Source of the DNA: Zelopaecilomyces penicillatus
Taxonomy: Eukaryota > Ascomycota > Sordariomycetes > Hypocreales > Pseudodiploosporaceae
Length of the DNA stretch: 64,000 nt
Reading direction: 5' to 3'
Assembly (NCBI GenBank): GCA_005765155.1
Contig: VCCP01000001.1
Location: 5,022,001 to 5,086,000 of the forward strand
In this document: positions 55,851 through 64,000 of the stretch, one piece after another
Numbering within the stretch: position 1 is the first letter of the stretch
Layout: every line of letters begins with the position of its first letter
Translations under genes and position numbers: made by a program
The notes under the pieces: generated by a model
What the model saw: the letters and a program-made list of their open reading frames with translations, nothing else
What the model was told of the DNA's origin: nothing
Database searches by the model: none

Positions 55851-58349
55851 ATGTCACTCCAGGTACGATGGCCAGAGGCCTCGGTCACAAAGCAGAAGGC
55901 GTTGGAGGATGCCAAAAAGATGCAGATTGCCGTGGTGGAGTCGTGCACCAAGTCAGGCAAAGAAATCCCAAAGTATGAGCTTTCAGAGCTCATCGGCAAA
56001 GGCAGTTTCGGCAGGGTTTACAAAGCCAAGTCCCAAGTCAATGGGCAGTTGGTCGCGGTTAAGATTATTGACATCGAAGAGAGCGATACTGTGAACCCAA
56101 AGTTGGCGGACACCTACAGCGACCTGCTCAAGGAGATCAACGCCCTGCAACTGCTGAGTGATAGCGGGGCCAGGAACGTCAACCATGTCATCGAAGCTTT
56201 GCCAGTAGGACAGTCGATGTGGATGATCACCGAATACTGTGCCGGTGGAAGTGTTGCCACGCTCATGAGACCAACGGCACCGGGAGGTCTGCTGGAGAAA
56301 TGGATTATCCCCATCTTGCGGGAGGTTGCGGAGGCCATGTATTGGGTTCACGGCCAAGGCATCATTCATCGTGATCTCAAATGCGCCAACGTCTTGGTAA
56401 CGGAGGTCGGCAACGTTCAGTTGTGTGATTTTGGGGTCGCTGGCGTCATCGAGCATAAGTTTGACAAGCGCACCACCTTTATTGGCACACCTCACTGGAT
56501 GGCCCCTGAGCTTTTTGATCAGTCGACGTCCTATGGAACTGAGGTCGATATTTGGGCATTTGGAGCCATGGTCTATGAAATAGCATCCGGTTTACCGCCA
56601 AATGTCACTGCTGGCATTGACTTCTCGCGACTGGGCACTCATCTGAAGCAACATACTCCTCGTCTTGAAGGAGATCAGTACTCATCAGGTCTAAAGGATC
56701 TTGTCGCATGTTGTTTGCAGCATGATGCCAAGAAGCGGCCAACCATTGAGCAGGTGCAAAAGCACAAGTATTTGGTTAAGACCGAAGATTCCCATCCTGC
56801 ATCCTCCCTGTCGCACTTGGTCCGGGCCTTCAAACTATGGGAAGCACAGGGCGGTGATCGCAGGTCGCTCTTCTCTGCAGGTGGTGCACAAGGCTTGTCT
56901 GACTTGTCAGCGGCCGTTGCCAACGATGAATGGAACTTTAGCACAACCGCCGCGTTCGACCAGGAGGTGTTGGATGATGGGGATGCCCAGGATGTTTATG
57001 ATGTGTATGGCTCGCATGTCGACTATATTCAAGAATCGTATGAAGAGACATCGCGCCCACAGAAGCCCAAGTCACGACGGCGGTTGCCACCTCACCTTCC
57101 ATCCGTCAAGGCACCTCTAGAACAAGTCTTCGATCCGAACACAGCGTCGAGCTACGAAGACAACTCAAGGGCCTACTATGGGCGTCCCTTCCAAGCCGTA
57201 GCCTCAGATTTACCGCTGCGCGACGAGACGTCCCAGACTTCTGACGTTCGAGAGTCTTTGATTGACTTGGATGCGTCCTTTGATGGAAGCGACTTCTCTC
57301 AGTTTGTTGATCTGAATACTATCAAAGCTGGAGACCACCGTCCAGCGATCGAATATGACATGGACGATGCCCATTACTTCAAGCCGCCATTGAGTGACCC
57401 AGCGGACCTTAAAAATAATCGACGGACGCAAGATTGGAAATTCCCCTCCATGGCGGTTCCTGCATCTGCGAATCCAGAGGTGTTCAGGTTTCCATTCAAC
57501 AATGACGCCCCTTCATCCGCCAAACCCCCAGAATTCAAATTCCCATTTACCACCGATACCCCGGCATCAGACACCAGTAGGCCAGCTTTGCTGCACCATC
57601 CAACGGAACCGGTTCAGCCATCCACTGGCTATGACGATCTTGCTCCACCTCCCGCTCCAGATAACCGAGCGTCTACGGGAAGTCTGATCGACCTGGACAT
57701 GAGCTTTGCAGACTCAGCCATGGATTTTCCGCGTCCGTCCACATCACACTCAGATGTGGGTTCCATCAGTGGCTCCGAAGTTGGCGGCGCAAATCCTTTC
57801 GAGCTGGAAAAGCACGCATCGCTTTATGTTACTAATACCACTTTCCGCGAGCCGTCGATTTATGTTTCAGACGACTCGGAATACGCCAACGCACTCGCAG
57901 ATTTGCCTGATCTGCCAGATACATCCCTAAATGGGGAGCTACATTACGAACAACCTCAAGCACCCCAAGCTAGTAACCTCACATACAACGAGAGCCGACC
58001 GTATTCGTTGAGCGATTTCGCTGACATGGACCCTGAATCCATGACTCCTCCACAGACTGCTGCTCCTAACACCTCCAACTTTCCTCCATCATTCCAAGAG
58101 CAAGCCTCTCCGCAACGTCTCACCACCCAGCATGCTCCACATGGCGATGTTTCTTTGCCGCCCCTGCCCGCCGCTCCATCGGCACTGGTTATGCAAGGCC
58201 AGACCTCGCCTGAGGAGATAAAGCAAGAGCTGCGCCGCATGGCCATGAGCCTTAGCGACCATCTTAGTCATGTGAACTCATACTTGTCCAGCCTTCCAAT
58301 TCGGAGAGGTAGTTTACATCGATTAGATCATGTTGGAGATGTCATATAA
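55851..58349 (+). CDS. STE20/GCK-family serine/threonine protein kinase
   Basis: Single exon of 832 residues. The N-terminal kinase domain (about 43-310) has all key elements: glycine loop GKGSFGRVYKAK, Lys71 in VAVKII, HRDLKCAN with Asp175, DFG with Asp193, and the STE20-type activation segment GTPHWMAPELF. The C-terminal 500 residues are disordered. They contain repeated short motifs: SLIDLD twice (ESLIDLDASFDGS, GSLIDLDMSFADS) and FRFPFNND/FKFPFTTD. The last 45 residues form a helix. A germinal-centre kinase of the Nak1/Kic1, Sid1 or related morphogenesis/septation groups is likely, but I cannot choose, so no symbol is given. The start at 55851 (MSLQVRWPE) was preferred over the in-frame ATG at 55695. 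It is convergent with TEL2. Confidence 0.85.
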   Translation: MSLQVRWPEASVTKQKALEDAKKMQIAVVESCTKSGKEIPKYELSELIGKGSFGRVYKAKSQVNGQLVAVKIIDIEESDTVNPKLADTYSDLLKEINALQLLSDSGARNVNHVIEALPVGQSMWMITEYCAGGSVATLMRPTAPGGLLEKWIIPILREVAEAMYWVHGQGIIHRDLKCANVLVTEVGNVQLCDFGVAGVIEHKFDKRTTFIGTPHWMAPELFDQSTSYGTEVDIWAFGAMVYEIASGLPPNVTAGIDFSRLGTHLKQHTPRLEGDQYSSGLKDLVACCLQHDAKKRPTIEQVQKHKYLVKTEDSHPASSLSHLVRAFKLWEAQGGDRRSLFSAGGAQGLSDLSAAVANDEWNFSTTAAFDQEVLDDGDAQDVYDVYGSHVDYIQESYEETSRPQKPKSRRRLPPHLPSVKAPLEQVFDPNTASSYEDNSRAYYGRPFQAVASDLPLRDETSQTSDVRESLIDLDASFDGSDFSQFVDLNTIKAGDHRPAIEYDMDDAHYFKPPLSDPADLKNNRRTQDWKFPSMAVPASANPEVFRFPFNNDAPSSAKPPEFKFPFTTDTPASDTSRPALLHHPTEPVQPSTGYDDLAPPPAPDNRASTGSLIDLDMSFADSAMDFPRPSTSHSDVGSISGSEVGGANPFELEKHASLYVTNTTFREPSIYVSDDSEYANALADLPDLPDTSLNGELHYEQPQAPQASNLTYNESRPYSLSDFADMDPESMTPPQTAAPNTSNFPPSFQEQASPQRLTTQHAPHGDVSLPPLPAAPSALVMQGQTSPEEIKQELRRMAMSLSDHLSHVNSYLSSLPIRRGSLHRLDHVGDVI

Positions 58350-58672
58350 ACTTTCAAGATTAGAGAAGAGAGCTGCCTTCCTTCTCATTTGTACCTTTAG
58401 CCGAATTGAAGGCGGTTATACCCTCAGCGATTCTGCATTATTTAATCAATGTGTATGCTGTCAAATATTGTAGGCAGTCGGGACATGGAACTGACGAAAA
58501 GCTTACGTAGCTTTTATTTCATTATTTTCAACTAGCGTTGCGACATCAGTGCACTGTATTGTGTGACACAATTTGCTGTTGTATTTTTGGTGTATATAGA
58601 TGGGGTGCAACCTTGAAATACAAGTAGTATGACATGCCTTACTTTCCCCATCGTCGATCTCTCCGGATTGAA
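58350..58672. other. Convergent spacer kinase / TEL2
   Basis: 323 bp, AT-rich, holding the 3' flanks of two converging genes. I see no other feature. Confidence 0.5.
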
Positions 58673-61600
58673 TTATGAGAACCCAATCATATCCCCCATC
58701 AAAAGTGCCTGATACTTCTCGATAGCTTCGCCCAGCTTTATTAAAATGCCCGCCGCCAGCATTTTGACATCATTCTCCTCGCCTCCATCTTCACCCCTCA
58801 TCCGTTGGAAGACATCGCTGACCCATTCGCGAGTTTCCATGACCTCCCTGCCCTGAGTCTGGCAAATCTTACGCATGTCTCCATCATTTACCTCTAGTAG
58901 GGCCGCCATGGCGACAAACCATCCTTTTATTGCGCCCAGATCCCCAAACACGTGAACTCTGACCCCTAGTAACAGGTCCCATAGTTCTGAAGTTAGTTGG
59001 GGAAGGGAGAGTGTAGAAGGCCCGGCGGCATTGACAGTGATGCCTAGCGTCTGCAGATATAGTGACAACAATGCGTGATTCAGGATAATGGGTTTTGAAG
59101 ATCGGAGAGCTACTTGAAAGTGAGCGGTGAGGGGGTAGAAGAAAGAGGTGGCGATGACTGAGGCTGTAGTGTTGGGGATTGCTCTGACACGGGGTCTGAT
59201 TTTCGTCTTGGATTTGTAGCGAGCTGTGAATGTCTCTAGTTTCAAGGCGTCTGGGCCTGTGGCAACATCAGCTGCTTCAGCAGCCATTGGTGCGAGAAAT
59301 GATGCGGTGAGAGACTTTGTTATCATGTCAAGGGCTGTGGAGGGAAGAGCCTTCAATTGCGGCGATGAATTGATGGCGGATGGCTCAGGCGAGCCTAGAT
59401 AGAGATGCTCAATCTTCTCAGGCAACCTCTTGGACGGGAAAGCAGCAGCACTCTGATGCTTTGAGATATCAAACCCTGCAATTTCACGAGCGGAAAGTCC
59501 CAGAGCAACGAGAACCTGAGTGCGCTGCGACATTGAATAATCGCCCTCGAAAAAGGTCCTCGCAAACCAAGGGGCCATCATCTTCGGCTGAGCGACGATC
59601 AGAGCCATCATCCCCTGTAGTTTTAAGTCGCCAAAATCGTCAATCTCAAATTTGTCCTGCACACCGACAAGGAGTCCCGCAAGCTCTTCCGCATGCGAGC
59701 TGACCTCTGTGCCAAAGTTGGCTTTCCTCCGGATGAGAGGCGGCGCAGCTTGCAGCGCTAGTTTCTGCTTGTCGTAAGACTCGGAATCGCGAAGGAACAA
59801 GATCAAATCTCGGATATAGACGGGTGGTTTCAATTTGTTGCGCTGGACCAAGGTGGCATCATCATCGGAGTCTTCTGGGTCCGAGTCTTTGGAATATGGG
59901 ACGAGATCGTCTTCATCTTCTGATGAATCAACCTCTTCAATGATTGCTCTAGGTATTGTTGTACTTGCCGCAGGTTTCGGTTTCGGCTTGGATTTTGGCT
60001 GTGAGTGTTGTATTGCCATAGTCTTTGGCTGTTTCGAGACTATTGGGACAGGTTTCGTAAGGATGGGCGTAATGTCGCCAACGTGGTCACAAACCGTGGT
60101 GAGTGACTTGAGCCATTGAGCCTCCTCTGTATCTGTCTCTTCCATCTTGAAATCCAGCTTGGAGGTGTTTTTGTCGATGAGGAAGGAGAGTGATTCTCCA
60201 ACTACCATGCCCAGGAAACGCGCCCTTGCATGCGTGGCCGCTATTCGATTCGATATAGTGGTCAAGTAGGCACTTGATCTGATCAACATTCTAAACTTGA
60301 TAGGCGATAGTTTAGATACGTATCCAGCACTGAGGAGCAGTATCTCAGTATGGACTGTAAGTTTTATCAGCATTTCTGAACAACAATACGTAGGATACTG
60401 AGAGGATATGACATACCATTTTGCTGTAGAGTGGCAGCATGCTTGATGTACAGCTGATCGCCAAACTGAGCAAGGCTTTTTTCCAACACCGTCGTGATAG
60501 CATCTTTGTCGGTTGCAAGAACTGCGAGAACAGCTCTACGAATACCTACGCCATCACCAAGCCCAGCACCGGAAGCCGTGGCACACCAATTTATAAGATA
60601 ATTTTTAGACGTCTCGTTATCCTTGATAAGCGAATTAAGAAGACCAGCGGCAGCGGAGATGATAGCCTTGGGCTTTGGGTTCTCAAAACTCGGTCCATTC
60701 AGTCGTTGTGATAGATGCTGCAGCAATATACCAAAAACTTTTTTAGCACCCTGTTGCTGGCGCATACATACTTTGACGAACGCTGTCAAGTTACCCGCCT
60801 CGCTGAGGAGGAGTTCGTCGATGAGGAGCTTCACCATGGTATCTAGTTCACATAAGCGGCGAACAAAAGATCTGGGGGCTTCAAAACCTCACCTGCGTAA
60901 CCTAACGACATTCCGCGTTGAAAAACGTCAAAACAGAATTGAGTCTCGGCGTCTTCTCCTTTCAAAATCCTTGCCCAGGAAGCGATATTTCGCCCGATCC
61001 ACCTACTATACTCCACACCATCGGCAGTCCATCGAGCTCTCGACTGCAAATCTCCCTCATCTACAATAGAAAGCGCCTCGGCGGCTAAAGAAGGAATTCG
61101 GCCACTTCCTAATATCGAGAGCAGTGCTTGAGACTGCGCCTTCTTCAGCCCTGCACTATCTAGAGTCCCTGTCGAGGCCATCCAAATGGCGCGCACGGAG
61201 TCATCCCCATTAAGAAGGCATGATAGGAGATCTAGAAAGATGCCTAGATTCAATGAGATGTCTGGGCGTTTTGTATCTCGACCTCCAAACTTGTGCTCCT
61301 CAATAAGGGCTTTGATGTGTGTAAGAATACCACTAAGTCCTGCGCCGCTCTGCAAACAGCGAGTAAAGAGGTTTACATCTTGAGAATTTGCATGGCCCTG
61401 GCTGGGGCTATCGTCCACAGAGCCCTCTTGAAGCAATTTCCAGTAGTTTGGGGTGATTTCTGAAACAAGCAGATGGATTAACGTCGCACTCTTGGGTCCT
61501 GGCTTTTGCAGTTGGAAGTGCTCATGTCCTCGGCCCCCAGCGGAGAGGTACTGCAGCACCAATATGAGTGAATCATAGTCAGGTTGGTTGCGGAGCACAT

Positions 61601-61748
61601 CTAGAGCCTCATCAGCTGAGGATATGGAGGATACTCTGGTTGGTTCCGAGACTTTCTTTGTCGATCTGACCTCCGCTAGTAGTAGTCCATCGTTATTCCG
61701 TCTGGGTTTCAGGTAGGTGGTGCTGACTGGAGTAAGTAGTTCGTCCAT
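58673..61748 (-). CDS. tel2: Telomere length regulation protein Tel2 (TELO2)
   Basis: Subunit of the TTT co-chaperone (Tel2-Tti1-Tti2) that matures PIKK kinases such as ATM, ATR and TOR. Three exons on the minus strand: 61748-60893, 60842-60417 and 60375-58673, giving 994 residues. The introns are 50 and 41 bp. The second is the shortest here and lacks a clear branch site, but the join is needed to connect conserved helical segments (HAATLQQNEMLIKLTV). The N-terminal part is alpha-helical repeat. The conserved Telomere_reg-2 block is PPVYIRDLILFLRD, followed by KQKLALQAAPPLIRRKANFGTEV and LVALGLSAREIAG. An acidic linker (SSEDEDD...DPEDSDDD) sits where yeast and animal Tel2 carry casein kinase 2 sites. 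The start at 61748 (MDELLTPVST) was chosen. The frame is open upstream to 61949. It is divergent from UBA3. Confidence 0.9.
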
Positions 61749-62358
61749 AACCACAGCATCGCCTTTCCAAGAGGCCCATCCGTATGCGTTGAAGGGATCA
61801 CGGATTGAAGAATGAATCCAACCAATGCTTATGTAGCTCTCAACAATGCAAAGTGGGAAGAAATAATGAAACCTGAAAGGCAATCTGGTCGGCGGGTGGA
61901 AAGTCACCTGTGGTTTGCCTGTATGCCCCACCTTCACCGAGTCTCTCACCTTGCTTCCCCGTTAGGACAACCTTAAGTGAGCCGTTAATTCAACCCACGC
62001 ATGATGAGATTCAATGTAAGGTGAAGCTGCAAAGTGTTGCATTAAACAGTAATTTCAAAACAATAGTATTTTTTCAAAATCTATTTAGGTACGGCAGTGC
62101 TTATGTGAATGCCGTTCGCTCATAGTCAGATGCACATGGCCATCCAAGTGTTCGTTATCTTATCAGTACTCTGTCATATCGCTTTACTACATATCCGGCC
62201 ATCTTGGTGAACCAACATTCGTAGTCAGCCTACAGGAACAGTTCAGGTCCATTTAACCAGTGACAGGTAGCTGGCTGATACCAACAGCTGGTTACAACAA
62301 TCGAGTAGGGAGTCTCGTTGCTACAAAGAAAAATCAACAACCTTCATTGAAATCGACA
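61749..62358. promoter_or_regulatory. Divergent promoter region TEL2 / UBA3
   Basis: 610 bp between two divergent genes. AACCAG (near 62257) and CTGGTT (near 62290) form a short inverted repeat. I see no TATA box or other convincing element. Confidence 0.35.
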
Positions 62359-63936
62359 ATGGCTGCTACTCCCATGGATGAAACAAAAAGATGGTGAGAC
62401 AGCCCCGCGCTCATGGAGCTGTAGTGAGCCTGAGATCTCAACGCCAGATCTAACGTAAGATATAGGAAATATCTCGACCATATTCGGCGCACGCCGGGAC
62501 CCTATACGGACCCAGATGCTGTTCAAGAGGAGTTTCTCGCGCAATTTGACAAGTTCAAGATCTTGTTGGTATTCCTTTATGGCTACATGGACGTTACATG
62601 AAAAGGGAGTCTAGAGCTAACGAAGTGCAGGGTCATGTTCGTCACGCAATCCACATCATATCAGCGAGCTTCAATGTCTTGGCGGCTAACGATGTGTCTT
62701 CAGCGGGGCAGGTGGCCTTGGATGTGAAATTCTAAAGGACTTGGCAATGTCGCGATTCAAAGACATCCATGTCATTGATATGGGTATGCCGGGTGAAGCA
62801 GCTGCTTGCTGATATGCTTGCCGTTTAGAGGCTTTGCTGACCAGGTTATTTGTGTTACAGATACTATTGACATTTCCAACTTGAACCGACAGTTTCTCTT
62901 TCGGAGCACAGATGTCGGCAAGTACAAGGCCGAGGTTGCAGCCAGGTTTGTTGAAAAAAGAGTCAAAGGCGTTTCCATCACCCCGCACAACAAGCGGATT
63001 CAGGACTTTGATGAGAGCTTCTACAAGCAGTTTCAACTCGTCATCTGTGGCCTTGACAGCATAGAGGCCCGCAGGTGGATCAACGCCATGCTAGTCTCCA
63101 TCGCCGAGGAGTCAGAAGACCCCGATGGTATCAAACCTCTTATCGATGGCGGCACTGAAGGCTTCAAAGGCCAGGCACGAGTTATCCTGCCATCCATAAC
63201 CTCCTGCATCGAGTGCCAGCTGGACATGCATGCACCCAGAGCCGCTGTACCGCTCTGCACGATAGCATCCATCCCGAGACAACCCGAGCACTGTGTTGAG
63301 TGGGCACACATCATAGCCTGGGAGAAGGAGAAGCCATTCCCAGCGCTGGACAAGGACAATCCCGAGCATGTCACCTGGATCTTTGAAAAGGCATTCGAAC
63401 GTTCAAAAGAGTTCAATATCAGCGGTGTCACATACTCCCTCACCCAAGGAACTATCAAGAACATCATCCCCGCCATTGCGTCAACCAACGCCATCATTGC
63501 AGCTGCATGCTGCAACGAAGCTTTCAAGATCGCCACGACGGCCGCCCCCTGTCTAGGTTTCGAGAACAATTACATGATGTACTCAGGCAACGACAGCATC
63601 TACACGTATACTTTTAAGCACGAGAAAAAGGATGATTGCCCCGTTTGTGGTCGGGAGGCGCGACCCTTGGAGGTGGATCCAAATGACACGCTCCAGGATC
63701 TCCTAGATTCGTTAGCAATGCGCCCAGAGGCACAGCTGAAGAAACCTTCAATCAGAGGTGACAACAAGACTCTGTACATGCAGTTTCCCAAGAGTCTGGA
63801 AGAGCAGACGAGACCAAATCTCGAAAAGTCCATCATGGAGCTGGGCCTTGAGAATGGTCAACAGGTCGTCGTCACCGATCCCGCGTTTCCTCTGGAGTTT
63901 AACTTTTTTCTCAAGTTCAAGATATTGAAACCATAG
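62359..63936 (+). CDS. uba3: NEDD8-activating enzyme E1 catalytic subunit Uba3, with a 6-nt microexon
   Basis: Adenylates NEDD8 and takes it as a thioester, with Ula1/APP-BP1 as partner, to feed cullin neddylation. Five exons: 62359-62393, 62466-62564, 62631-62636, 62704-62783 and 62861-63936, giving 431 residues. The third exon is only GGTCAT. It joins AAG ATC TT to C GGG GCA and gives KILVIGAGGLGCEILKDLA, the nucleotide-binding loop of the ThiF/E1 fold. Without it the loop loses two residues. VIDMDTIDISNLNRQFLFR is the conserved adenylation-site block. Cys206 in PLCTIASIPRQPEHC is the predicted catalytic cysteine. DCPVCGREA holds two zinc ligands. The C-terminal ubiquitin-fold domain ends in FKILKP. 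The start MAATPMDETKRWKYLD is typical. The gene ends 64 bp before the window edge. Confidence 0.95.
62631..62636 (+). other. uba3: 6-nt microexon of UBA3
   Basis: The hexamer GGTCAT lies between an acceptor (GAAGTGCAG, with GCTAAC upstream as branch site) and a donor (GTTCGT). The next acceptor is GTGTCTTCAG at 62703, again with its own GCTAAC. The two complete branch/acceptor sets 73 bp apart are the evidence that two introns exist here. Including the hexamer restores the conserved LVIGAGGLG. Transcript data are needed for proof. Confidence 0.8.
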
Positions 63937-64000
63937 TGACTCGAATTCATAAGCAGTAACGGAGTTATATGTGTTTTTGCTTGCTCTTTTATTATTTTTA

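Noticed and set aside
1..64000. CRISPR arrays, bacterial operons, prophage or toxin-antitoxin systems
   Set aside because: The window is eukaryotic, with spliced genes throughout; no regularly spaced repeats were seen.

Overview
The window is nuclear DNA of a filamentous ascomycete, most probably a sordariomycete and perhaps of the order Hypocreales. The evidence is short introns (41 to about 180 bp) with GT..AG ends, fungal versions of housekeeping genes, a Rax2 polarity protein, a FlbC-type conidiation factor and a secreted lipoxygenase of the fungal manganese type. The genus cannot be fixed from sequence alone. I joined exons by hand from splice signals, reading frame and family conservation, and every joined coding sequence closes on a whole number of codons.

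Layout. 1-13 kb is a dense housekeeping block: FAN1 (cut by the left edge), the Dpy-30 subunit of COMPASS, ribosomal protein S13, the U2AF large subunit, 8-oxoguanine glycosylase and SF3B1. From 12.9 to 31.6 kb there is a gene desert of about 18.7 kb. Its only recognisable gene is flbC at 19.9-21.2 kb, with about 7 kb of empty sequence downstream and about 10.4 kb upstream. From 31.6 to 43.7 kb come Rax2, LCL3, ARPC2 and UTP12. A secreted lipoxygenase (46.6-48.7 kb) sits alone between large spacers. From 50 kb to the right edge the dense pattern returns: LSM2, PSO2/SNM1, a DUF7053-like protein, an STE20-type kinase, TEL2 and UBA3.

Functional themes. Three splicing factors are present (U2AF large subunit, SF3B1, LSM2), and the first two are direct partners in 3' splice-site and branch-point recognition. 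Four genome-stability genes are present: FAN1 and PSO2 (both interstrand cross-link repair), OGG1 (base excision) and TEL2 (PIKK maturation). Rax2, ARPC2 and the STE20-like kinase belong to polarity and morphogenesis, and FlbC to asexual development. Five gene pairs are divergent and share short promoters: FAN1/SDC1, U2AF/OGG1, ARPC2/UTP12, PSO2/DUF7053 and TEL2/UBA3.

The most notable observations are a 6-nt microexon that completes the nucleotide-binding loop of UBA3, the isolation of flbC in a large desert, a full set of lipoxygenase metal ligands including the C-terminal valine, and a Rax2 intron placed so that its retention would remove the membrane anchor. I found no CRISPR array, no prokaryotic mobile element, no recognisable transposon and no convincing tRNA.
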